Source: Acidobacteriota bacterium
GTDB lineage: Bacteria > Acidobacteriota > Terriglobia > Versatilivoradales > Versatilivoraceae
Reading direction: 5' to 3'
Length of the DNA stretch: 5,759 bases
NCBI GenBank assembly: GCA_026706225.1
Contig: JAPOZE010000508.1
Span: 1 to 5,759, forward strand
The notes beneath the pieces were generated by a model that saw only the letters and a list, made by a program, of their open reading frames with translations, had not been told where the DNA came from and ran no database searches. Each line of letters begins with the position of its first letter. The first letter of the stretch is position 1. The position numbers were made by a program, and so were the translations under genes. Positions 1-5,759 of the stretch are shown here, piece after piece.

Positions 1-104
1 GCGCCAGGGGCCGGAATCCCCAGCGGCGGCGGTATCGGGTGTCGATCTGGGCCATAGTCCGGCCGTTCCACCCGCGAACAAACCTCGAACTCACTCTTGG
101 CCAT
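1..104 (-). CDS. 5' end of an unrecognised protein, runs off the left edge
   Basis: An ATG (bases 104-102, minus strand) lies 5 nt after an AGAGGAG Shine-Dalgarno and about 50 bases downstream of the cytochrome gene's stop. It is therefore probably the next gene of the same transcript. The visible 34 residues begin MAKSEFEVCSRVERPDYG and match no family I recognise. In related genomes the gene after a DUF1549/DUF1553 gene is often a DUF1501 protein with an N-terminal RR signal; that signal is not visible in this frame. A second open frame begins at an ATG at bases 55-53 (MAQIDTRYRRRWGFRPLA). It has 16 of 18 codons ending in G or C, against about 11 of 17 for the first frame over the same stretch, and its Arg-rich start could be the head of a signal peptide or membrane segment, but it lacks a clear ribosome site. 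Either the start is at 55, or there is a frameshift between the two. The presence of a gene start is fairly likely; frame and product are unsettled. Confidence 0.45.
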   Translation of the reverse strand, partial: MAKSEFEVCSRVERPDYGPDRHPIPPPLGIPAPG

Positions 105-109
105 GATCG

Positions 110-116
110 CTCCTCT
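110..116 (-). promoter_or_regulatory. Shine-Dalgarno for the left-edge gene
   Basis: On the minus strand AGAGGAG ends 5 nt before the ATG at 104. It is the strongest reason to place a gene start at 104 rather than at the in-window alternative at 55. No terminator-like hairpin with a T-run lies between this site and the upstream stop at 155, so cotranscription with the cytochrome gene is likely. Confidence 0.5.
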
Positions 117-154
117 TGCTTCTTGTCCTTCCGGACGCCTGGTTGAGACGGAAC

Positions 155-2713
155 TCATTCCAGGAAGATGAACTCGTTCATATTGATGAGCACCAGACAG
201 AGACGCGCCAGCCGGTCGCCTCCCGGTTCCTTCTGCCTGTCCAGAGACTTACCCAGGTCGTTTCCGAAGCGGATGGCCCGCAGCGTCACCTTGGGGGGGA
301 GGTCCGGCTCCACCTGGTGTTCTCTCAGAAAGCCCAGGCACTCGTCGCGCTCCAGGGACGATGGAGACCTCTGAAAGGCCAGTTGGAAGGCGTGCTCCAC
401 CTGGCGTTGGGGGTCGTCGCCCGCCTCCCGCCGGATGCGGTCCGCCATGAAGCGGGCCTGTTCGTGGGAGAATCTGCTGTTGAGCAGGGAGAAGACCTGG
501 GGGGGCACGGTGGTGACGTCCCTGACCGGGCAGCTCTCGTTGATATTGGGGCCGTCGAACACCGCCACCATGGGGAGCTGCAGGGATCGGCACTGCAGCA
601 CGTAGAGGCTGCGGCGGCTGCGTTCCTCCCGCGGCGAAGGCTCCCACCACACCCCGGCGCGCCGCTGAACGGCATCGTCGATATCGGGGAAGAAAGGCGG
701 GCCTCCCATGGAGGGATTGAGTTGTCCGCTGACAGCCAATACGCTGTCCCGCATGATTTCGGCTTCCAATCGGATGGGGTTTCGCCGCCACAGGTAGCGG
801 TTGTCGCTGTCCAGTTTCTTGTAAGCTTTCAGATGGGGTGTCCGCAGGGATTGCCGGTAGACGTTGGACTGCAGAATGATCCGGTGCATCTCCTTGATGC
901 TCCACCCGCTCCGGACGAACTGCCAGGCCAGCCAATCCAGCAGCTCCCGGTGGACCGTGCCCCCGCCGTTCTTGCCCAGGTCGCTGGGCGTGGACACCAG
1001 GCCGCGGCCGAAGTGGTACTGCCAGATCCGGTTCACCATCACCCGGGCCGTCAGGGGGTTGTCGGGGCTGGCGATCCATTCGGCCAGCAGCCTGCGGGAG
1101 CTTCCTCGCGAAGAACGGATATCCAGGCCCTTGTAGTCGACCGGCCGGGAATGACCGGTAACGGCGCTCAGCACTCCCGGTTCCACCACCTCTCCCCGCA
1201 GCTTGTAGTTGCCCCCTTTCAGCAGGTAGGTGGTCGGGGGGCCGGCGGTGTGGGCGCGAAACCCCTGCGAGGCCACAAAGGCCATGGCCTTGTAGTAGTC
1301 GGGGCTGTTGACGTTGGCAAAACGCTGGCCCTGTCGTGAAATCAGTCGCAGCCGTTCCACGTCCTCCTTGGTGTAGAGGGATCTCTTGGGGAAAGGGGTG
1401 CGTTTCAGATCGGAGACCACCCAATCCTTGAGATCCTGGGGCGCCATGAGCTGGTAGTGGGGAGCCACCCGCGCCGCCAGCTCGGCCTTGAACTTGGCGC
1501 CTTCCTCCTTGCGCCGGTCCAGCAGGTCCTTCCAGTCCTCGGCCTTCTTCTTCCAGCGCCCGGGCTCGAGTTCCGGAAGCTCGTAGGGGGTGAAGGGCAC
1601 GGGTTCAGGGCCGACCGTCACCGGAGCAAAGAAGGCCTCCATTCGGTAGTAGTCTTTCGTGGGAATGGGATCGTACTTGTGGTCGTGGCAGCGGGCGCAG
1701 CCCAGGGTCATTCCCAGGAACACGGAACCGGTGGTCCCGACCACGTCGTTGAGGTAGTCCCGTCGGGTTTGGGGAGAATCCACTCGCTGCACGAACACCC
1801 ACTGGTGCAGGAACCCGGTGGCGATCTTGCCCTCCGCCCCATAGTTTCTGTAGGCGTCTCCGGCGAGCTGCTGCCGGATGAAGCGGTCGTAGGGCATGTC
1901 GCGGTTGAAGGCGCGGACCACGTAGTCCCGGTAGCGCCACATGTGGGGCCGGGGGTAGTCGACGGACTCGCCCACCGTGTCCGAGTAGCGCACCAGGTCC
2001 AGCCAATGCCGTCCCCAACGCTCGCCGTAGGCCGGATCGTGCAGCAGTTTCTCGATGGCGTCGCGGTAGGCGTCCTCCGAGGGGTCTTCGAGAAAGGCGG
2101 CCATGGCTTCGGGAGAGGGCGGCAGACCGCTCAGACCGAAGTAGATTCTTCTCAACAAGGCGCGCCGGGATGCCTGAGAGGCCGGCTCCATGCCCTTCTT
2201 TTCCAGGGCGGACAGGACGAACGCATCAACCGGATTTCGGACCCACTGCTGCTGCTTTACCGTCGGGATCTCGGGCGGAGCCAACCGGGTCCAGGGCCAG
2301 CTCCTGGAGCCGCCCGCGGCGCGGTCGGCCGCCACATCGGCCGGATTCAACTGGTCGATCCAGGCGCTGATCCGGCTGATCTCTCCGTCCGTCAGCCGGG
2401 AGCCGTCCATCGGCATTGCCGGTTCGGTGTCGCCCTTGAGTCTAGAGATCAAGGGGCTGGCGGCGCTGTTGCCGGCAATCACAGCCGGTCCATCCAACGC
2501 ACCCCCGTCCAGCAGCGCCTCCAGGGTGTCGACCGCCAGTCCGCTCAGATGGGTCTCCGCACTGTGGCAACTCCGGCAATGCTGCTCCAGAATGGGCCGG
2601 ATGTCCCGGTCGAAGCTGATGTCCTCATCCGCGCCGAGGGCGACGGGGATCGAGGATTGGGCTGACAGGACAAGAACCGTGGCGAGACAGAGATGGCTGA
2701 ACAGATGGTTCAT
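155..2713 (-). CDS. PSCyt1-DUF1549-DUF1553 (planctomycete-type cytochrome c) protein, exported
   Basis: This 852-residue protein has the full layout of the family annotated as PSCyt1/PSCyt2/PSD1. A signal peptide (about residues 1-27, hydrophobic LCLATVLVLSA core, probable cut after ALG) precedes a cytochrome domain (about 32-122) with haem motif CRSCH at 46-50. DUF1549 spans about 158-362 and contains CARCHDHK, a second CxxCH, at 339-343. A charged, probably helical linker rich in Lys, Glu and Arg covers about 384-420. DUF1553 (about 537-850) carries RLLAEWIASPDNPLTARVMV, NRIWQYHFGRGL and the typical family ending with NEFIFLE. Length is normal and no break is visible. The biochemical role of the family is not settled; covalent haem and export suggest periplasmic electron transfer or a redox step in polymer or sugar breakdown. 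I chose the ATG at 2713 because it starts directly at the signal peptide and follows GGGGGA by 4 nt. The frame stays open 40 codons further upstream to 2833, but that extension would bury the signal peptide and cross the promoter. Confidence 0.95.
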   Translation of the reverse strand: MNHLFSHLCLATVLVLSAQSSIPVALGADEDISFDRDIRPILEQHCRSCHSAETHLSGLAVDTLEALLDGGALDGPAVIAGNSAASPLISRLKGDTEPAMPMDGSRLTDGEISRISAWIDQLNPADVAADRAAGGSRSWPWTRLAPPEIPTVKQQQWVRNPVDAFVLSALEKKGMEPASQASRRALLRRIYFGLSGLPPSPEAMAAFLEDPSEDAYRDAIEKLLHDPAYGERWGRHWLDLVRYSDTVGESVDYPRPHMWRYRDYVVRAFNRDMPYDRFIRQQLAGDAYRNYGAEGKIATGFLHQWVFVQRVDSPQTRRDYLNDVVGTTGSVFLGMTLGCARCHDHKYDPIPTKDYYRMEAFFAPVTVGPEPVPFTPYELPELEPGRWKKKAEDWKDLLDRRKEEGAKFKAELAARVAPHYQLMAPQDLKDWVVSDLKRTPFPKRSLYTKEDVERLRLISRQGQRFANVNSPDYYKAMAFVASQGFRAHTAGPPTTYLLKGGNYKLRGEVVEPGVLSAVTGHSRPVDYKGLDIRSSRGSSRRLLAEWIASPDNPLTARVMVNRIWQYHFGRGLVSTPSDLGKNGGGTVHRELLDWLAWQFVRSGWSIKEMHRIILQSNVYRQSLRTPHLKAYKKLDSDNRYLWRRNPIRLEAEIMRDSVLAVSGQLNPSMGGPPFFPDIDDAVQRRAGVWWEPSPREERSRRSLYVLQCRSLQLPMVAVFDGPNINESCPVRDVTTVPPQVFSLLNSRFSHEQARFMADRIRREAGDDPQRQVEHAFQLAFQRSPSSLERDECLGFLREHQVEPDLPPKVTLRAIRFGNDLGKSLDRQKEPGGDRLARLCLVLINMNEFIFLE

Positions 2714-2773
2714 TGCATCCCCCGGGGCCAATTGCCCGAAAATGGCATAACGATTTGGAGTTCTTGCAGGATG

Positions 2774-2786
2774 TTGTAAATTACAA
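2774..2786. promoter_or_regulatory. Perfect 13-base palindrome, possible operator
   Basis: TTGTAAATTACAA is a perfect 6-base inverted repeat around one central base, in the AT-rich middle of the divergent intergenic region. On the minus strand it lies just after the predicted transcription start (centre near +12). On the plus strand it overlaps the proposed -35 element. That placement would suit a dimeric regulator controlling both sides. No regulator gene is present in the window, so the binding protein is unknown. The arms are short and AT-rich, so chance remains possible. Confidence 0.4.
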
Positions 2787-2808
2787 TTTCGCCAACAAAA
2801 TATATAAC
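2781..2808 (+). promoter_or_regulatory. Possible promoter for the propeller lipoprotein gene
   Basis: TATAAC (2803-2808, 5 of 6 to the -10 consensus) follows TTACAA (2781-2786, only 3 of 6 to the -35 consensus) with a 16-nt spacer. The predicted start near 2815 would give a leader of roughly 48 nt. The weak -35 overlaps the 13-base palindrome, which would suit activator dependence or repression. It is clearly weaker than the opposing minus-strand promoter. Confidence 0.3.
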
Positions 2809-2827
2809 AGGGACCTTGGCCGGTCAA
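2799..2827 (-). promoter_or_regulatory. Sigma70-like promoter for the cytochrome gene
   Basis: On the minus strand, TTGACC (2827-2822, 5 of 6 to TTGACA) and TATATT (2804-2799, 5 of 6 to TATAAT) are separated by exactly 17 nt. The predicted transcription start is near 2792, giving a leader of about 78 nt before the ATG at 2713. This is the best promoter match in the window. Its -10 overlaps the proposed plus-strand -10. Confidence 0.55.
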
Positions 2828-2850
2828 TTCCAAACGGGCGCAGAGCGTGG

Positions 2851-2857
2851 AAGGAGG
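2851..2857 (+). promoter_or_regulatory. Strong Shine-Dalgarno that fixes the start at 2863
   Basis: AAGGAGG stands 5 nt before the ATG at 2863. The reading frame is open upstream to an ATG at 2713, but this near-perfect ribosome site, followed at once by a twin-arginine signal peptide, shows that 2863 is the real start. Confidence 0.8.
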
Positions 2858-2862
2858 ATTTC

Positions 2863-5037
2863 ATGGCGATTTTGGGACGCAGGTCCTTTCTGGCGGCAGC
2901 CGCGGTGCTGCCGGCGCTGGCCGCCGGATGTGATCCGGACGTCGACGAGGACAGCGGTTCCGGGTCTGGGGCCGAGCCGCAGCGCTATGGAACGTCCGGC
3001 GGCCGAGGGTCCTTCACAAATATCTGGACCGACTCGGAAATCAATCCCTTCGGGCACCGGGACTTCCCGCACTTTCATCGCCTCCGGACCGGTCTCGACA
3101 CCCGCTATTCGCGTTGCCGGCAGTCCATTCCAAGGGTGTCCGCCGGTCCGCTCTACCTGCGGCTGAAACTGCTCTGCACCGGGGAAGCCGGCCGCACGCT
3201 GTTTACCCTGGGGCTGAAGAGCCGGGCCCTGGGGAATTGGGCATTCAGCCTGGGGGCCTGCCCGACCCACGGGATCTCTTTCGGAATCCAGGGTTGGCAG
3301 ATTCTGGTGAATGCGGCCGATCCCTGGCGGGAACGAACCCCGGTGCGCGGGCTGGACCACCGGGACTGGCACACCTGGGTCCTGGTGATACCCGATGCTG
3401 CCGGCCCGGCTCGGATCTACTGCGACGGGCGCTACCTGATGAACTTGAAGCAGCCCATCACCGGCGCCCAGAGGGAAAAGATCGCCCGGGAACAGAATGG
3501 ACGCCATGGTTCCGTGCAGCAGTTGGTGCCGGAAACCCCCGGGGAGGCGGACTACGTCTTCCTGGAGAGCCGCCACCCCGGCCAGGAGCTTGACATCGAT
3601 TGGTTCGAGCTCTCCACCCGGGCTCCGGCCACCGGTCGAACCTCGCTCCCGGTGCTGCTGGACCTGGACTGGGAGCTGCGGGGGACTCGCATGGTGGAGA
3701 ATCCCCTCACCCGCTTTGCCGGCAATCCGGTCCTGGACAAGGCCGCCATCCCCGATCCCTCGGGTGGAGGCTCGGGTGGCTTCAATGCCGAGGTGATCCG
3801 GGACGGTGAGGGGTTCCGCATGTATTTCAACGGCGTGAACCGAATGAGCCAGGCCATCGGCAGGGTCACTTTCGGTCTCTACCATGCCTTCTCCAGGAAC
3901 GGGACCGACTGGAAGGTGACCCCGGCCACCCCGGTGCTGAACACGGGGCCTCCGGGCTCCTGGGACGCGGGCAGCCTGGGCGCGGCCGGCGTGCTCAAGG
4001 AAGGCCATCGGTTCAGGATGTGGTATGGGGGGTACGTGGACCGGTTGCAGCAGGGAAGAGCCGGCTATGCGGAGTCTTCCGACGGGATTCGTTGGAGCAA
4101 GCCGGACCTGGGCCTGGTGCGGTTCGGGGGGCGCCAGACCAATATCTGCTTTTCGCTCCAACCCGGCCTCAACTCCAACGAGTACGAGTTGCCGGTGGAC
4201 CTGATCCGGGACGAAGCAGCCCCTCCGGATCGGCGTTACCTGATGTTCCTGCACACTCAGGGCCCCCACGGCTTCATTGCGGACGTGGCCACTTCGCCCG
4301 ACGGCCGGAGGTTCGTGCGCGCGCCCCACAATGCCCGCCACTATGCCTTCGACGAGGTTCCTCGCAACAGCACCCTCCATGCCGCTGCGGTAGTCCTGAA
4401 GGAGGACAGTTACTGGTGGGCCTTTGTGGGACACCACGAGCCCGACGGGGGAGGTTATCGCATGCGGTTCACCGGTTGGGCGACCGAGCCGGAGGAGAAG
4501 GAGAATATCGGTTTCGGGCTGTGGACCTCCCGCCGCATCCAGCTCGAACCCGGTGGTCAGCCCTGGGAGCAGGGGGTGCCCCGGATTTCCAGTTTTCTGG
4601 AGGTCGGAAGCGAGTGGTGGATCTACTACAGTTCCGAAGGCAGCATCGGGCTGGCCAGGGTGGGTCGTCACCGCCTCTACGGATTGGCCCTGGAAGCCGG
4701 CCGGGAGTCCGGGGAGATGACTTCGTTGCCGCTGAGGCCTCCGGGGCCGACGTGGCGCCGCCACCGGCTCACCGTCAACGTCAGCGGGCTCTCGGGGGGC
4801 GCGCGCCTGGAAGCCGAGCTGCTGGATGGAGTGCGCCAGTCTCCCCTGGAAGGCTTTGGCATGGGGCAGTCGGTGGCCATCGAGCGGGACGGTTTCGAGG
4901 TACCCTTGCGCTGGCAAGACGGGGGAGAGCGCCTTCCGGAAACGTCCGGCCCGCTTCGGGTGCGGTTGAGAATGACCCGGGGCCGGGGGACGCCTCAGCT
5001 CCACGCTCTCCATGTGCGAGCCGTCGACGGCCCCTGA
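2863..5037 (+). CDS. Putative Tat lipoprotein: concanavalin-like domain, GH32/43-type beta-propeller, C-terminal beta-sandwich
   Basis: The 724-residue product begins with a twin-arginine signal (GRRSFLAAAAV, residues 5-15) and a lipobox-like LAAGC ending at Cys23, so it is probably exported folded and lipid-anchored. A Ser/Gly/Asp-rich linker (about 24-45) leads to a region (about 50-253) whose alternating strands, such as LYLRLKLL, WHTWVLVIPD and IDWFEL, suggest a concanavalin-like jelly roll. About 278-610 has five repeated blade-like units: FRMYFNG, FRMWYGGY, RRYLMFLH, SYWWAFVGHH and EWWIYYSS, with SRNGTDW, SSDGIRW and SPDGRRF turns, as in GH32/43/130-type propellers. Residues 632-719 (LTVNVSGLSGG...EAELLD...GFGMGQS) match the sandwich often found at the end of such proteins. 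Possible acidic active-site residues are Asp298, Glu310 and Asp368 (in SWDAGSLGAAG), but I cannot assign them firmly, and no classical GH32 RDP motif is seen. A glycan-binding or glycoside-cleaving role is inferred; no substrate can be named. The next gene on this strand starts 114 bases downstream. Confidence 0.85.
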   Translation: MAILGRRSFLAAAAVLPALAAGCDPDVDEDSGSGSGAEPQRYGTSGGRGSFTNIWTDSEINPFGHRDFPHFHRLRTGLDTRYSRCRQSIPRVSAGPLYLRLKLLCTGEAGRTLFTLGLKSRALGNWAFSLGACPTHGISFGIQGWQILVNAADPWRERTPVRGLDHRDWHTWVLVIPDAAGPARIYCDGRYLMNLKQPITGAQREKIAREQNGRHGSVQQLVPETPGEADYVFLESRHPGQELDIDWFELSTRAPATGRTSLPVLLDLDWELRGTRMVENPLTRFAGNPVLDKAAIPDPSGGGSGGFNAEVIRDGEGFRMYFNGVNRMSQAIGRVTFGLYHAFSRNGTDWKVTPATPVLNTGPPGSWDAGSLGAAGVLKEGHRFRMWYGGYVDRLQQGRAGYAESSDGIRWSKPDLGLVRFGGRQTNICFSLQPGLNSNEYELPVDLIRDEAAPPDRRYLMFLHTQGPHGFIADVATSPDGRRFVRAPHNARHYAFDEVPRNSTLHAAAVVLKEDSYWWAFVGHHEPDGGGYRMRFTGWATEPEEKENIGFGLWTSRRIQLEPGGQPWEQGVPRISSFLEVGSEWWIYYSSEGSIGLARVGRHRLYGLALEAGRESGEMTSLPLRPPGPTWRRHRLTVNVSGLSGGARLEAELLDGVRQSPLEGFGMGQSVAIERDGFEVPLRWQDGGERLPETSGPLRVRLRMTRGRGTPQLHALHVRAVDGP

Positions 5038-5064
5038 TGCTGTTGGCGCCCCGGTCGCGGGATT

Positions 5065-5077
5065 GTGATAGCATCAC
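5065..5077. repeat. Short palindrome GTGAT-AGC-ATCAC between the two plus-strand genes
   Basis: A 5-base inverted repeat around a 3-base centre lies 28 bases after the stop at 5037 and 75 bases before the start at 5152. It could be an operator or part of a weak promoter: TTGGCG at 5043-5048 lies 18 nt before GATAGC at 5067-5072, but both match consensus poorly. The element is too short to exclude chance. Confidence 0.25.
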
Positions 5078-5106
5078 GCCGCAATGTCCCTCAAATCGTC
5101 CTGCGC

Positions 5107-5124
5107 CTGGCCGCCTGCGGTCAG
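5107..5124 (+). repeat. GC-rich hairpin in the leader of the enolase-superfamily gene
   Basis: CTGGCCGC and GCGGTCAG flank a central CT. They pair as about 7 bp with one G-T wobble and a 4-base loop. No T-run follows, so it is not a standard intrinsic terminator. It sits just ahead of the ribosome site and could slow translation or be incidental in GC-rich DNA. Confidence 0.25.
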
Positions 5125-5151
5125 ACGTTCCGCATCCGAGAGGAGTCGCCC

Positions 5152-5759
5152 ATGTCGTCCCTGGTTCGCCGTGAATTCCTGACCTCGGGCGCCCTGGGTC
5201 TGGCCGGACTGGCCGTGCCCGGGTGGCTGGGGGGAGCGCTGTCCGGGAAAGCCCGCGAAGCCCTGAAGATCACCGACATCCAGGCCCACGAGGTCTGCCC
5301 TCCCTTCCACGACTACAATGCGCGCTGGCTGTTCCGCTATCACGGATTGGGAATCCAGCTTCGCACGATCTACATTGTGAAGACCCAAAGCGGCCTGGAA
5401 GGCATCGGAGAGAGCTGGGGGCCGCTTCCCGAGAACGATCCCTCCTCCCGCTACGTGGGATCGAGCGCCTTCGACTGGATCGGCGACACCAGGAACCTGG
5501 CCATCAACATGGCCGTCTACGACCTGATGGGCAAGTACCTGGGCTTGCCCTGCTGGAAGCTGATCGGGCCGCGGGTGCGTTCCTGGGTTCCGGTGGCGGC
5601 CTGGACGGCCTCTCAACCCCCCGAGGGCATGGCCGAGGAAGCGGTCAACGTGGCCGGGCGGGGGTTTCACTGGCTCAAGTACCACGTGGACGTCATTCAA
5701 AACGTGGTGGATCAGACCGAAGCCATCCAGAAAGTGGCTCCTCCCGGCTTCAAGGTCCA
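5152..5759 (+). CDS. Tat-exported mandelate racemase/muconate lactonizing (enolase superfamily) protein, 3' end missing
   Basis: The ATG at 5152 follows AGGAG (5141-5145) by 6 nt, and the first 202 residues are present. Residues 6-10 (RREFL) and the hydrophobic stretch TSGALGLAGLAVPGWLGGAL form a Tat signal without a lipobox Cys, so a soluble periplasmic enzyme is likely. The MR/MLE N-terminal capping domain (about 38-140) runs from LKITDIQAHEV through LEGIGESWG and ends with the family signature NLAINMAVYDLMGKYLGLP, then WKLIG. The barrel domain starts with VPVAAWT (146-152). The second barrel strand reads LKYHVDV, placing Lys176 and His178 where the family has its KxK acid/base motif. The metal-ligand strands and the opposite catalytic base lie beyond the window. 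Known members racemise or dehydrate sugar acids, muconate or dipeptides by abstracting a proton next to a carboxylate; the substrate here is unknown. A sugar-acid dehydratase role would fit the upstream glycan-related gene, but this is inference. Confidence 0.88.
   Translation, partial: MSSLVRREFLTSGALGLAGLAVPGWLGGALSGKAREALKITDIQAHEVCPPFHDYNARWLFRYHGLGIQLRTIYIVKTQSGLEGIGESWGPLPENDPSSRYVGSSAFDWIGDTRNLAINMAVYDLMGKYLGLPCWKLIGPRVRSWVPVAAWTASQPPEGMAEEAVNVAGRGFHWLKYHVDVIQNVVDQTEAIQKVAPPGFKV

Noticed and set aside
105..154. Terminator or small RNA between the cytochrome gene and the left-edge gene
   Set aside because: Only a 4-bp GTCC/GGAC stem is visible, with no T-run; the 50-base gap looks like an ordinary intra-operon spacer.
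116..2665. Two long plus-strand open frames (116-1339 and 1457-2665) opposite the cytochrome gene
   Set aside because: They lie wholly opposite a family-conserved protein, have no domain-like sequence, and reflect the scarcity of stops opposite GC-rich codons.
3757..3780. Tandem repeat encoding SGGGSGG
   Set aside because: It is only a short Gly/Ser-rich turn within the propeller gene (plus strand), with no repeated unit beyond two imperfect copies of TCGGGTGG.
2824..5013. 729-codon open frame on the minus strand, antisense to the propeller lipoprotein gene
   Set aside because: Its translation is rich in Pro, Gly, Arg and His, without recognisable domains or a ribosome site, as expected for the shadow of a GC-rich gene. 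The plus-strand product has clear signals and folds.
5107..5124. Intrinsic terminator after the propeller lipoprotein gene
   Set aside because: The stem contains a wobble pair and the following bases (ACGTTCCGC) are not a T-run. It also sits close to the next ribosome site rather than to the stop.
5074..5700. 208-codon minus-strand open frame opposite the MR/MLE gene
   Set aside because: It is a shadow of the strongly supported plus-strand gene. Its composition is low in hydrophobic order and no family is recognisable.

Overview
The window is GC-rich (judged by eye at a little over 60 %) and densely coding. It looks like a Gram-negative bacterium with many exported catabolic proteins. Three traits support this: a PSCyt1/DUF1549/DUF1553 c-type cytochrome protein, a Tat-type lipoprotein with a glycosidase-like beta-propeller, and a Tat-exported enolase-superfamily enzyme. 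This combination is typical of Planctomycetota, Verrucomicrobiota and Acidobacteriota (Bryobacterales/Vicinamibacterales-like genomes). The sequence alone does not let me choose a phylum. No rRNA, tRNA, CRISPR array or insertion sequence was recognised.

Layout. Left part, minus strand: a complete 852-residue PSCyt1-PSCyt2-PSD1 protein (2713 down to 155). About 50 bases further downstream a second minus-strand gene starts behind a good Shine-Dalgarno at 104 and runs off the left edge. Centre: a 149-base divergent intergenic region (2714-2862), AT-rich for its surroundings. It holds a good sigma70-like promoter for the minus-strand gene, a weaker one for the plus-strand gene, and a perfect 13-base palindrome placed to affect both. 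Right part, plus strand: a 724-residue putative Tat lipoprotein (2863-5037) made of a concanavalin-like N-terminal domain, a GH32/43-type propeller and a C-terminal beta-sandwich. After a 114-base gap comes the N-terminal 202 residues of a mandelate racemase/muconate lactonizing (enolase superfamily) protein with its own Tat signal (5152 to the right edge).

How the genes may work together (inference): the two plus-strand products fit a periplasmic or cell-surface carbohydrate route, with the propeller protein binding or cleaving a glycan and the enolase-superfamily protein acting on a sugar acid. The divergent cytochrome protein may provide a redox step. No substrate can be read from the sequence. 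The shared divergent control region is the best evidence that the two sides are connected. I did not find a convincing new system. The most useful points are the divergent control region, the start-site correction on both sides of it, the unusual 'KYH' motif in the exported enolase-superfamily protein, and the frame conflict at the left edge.
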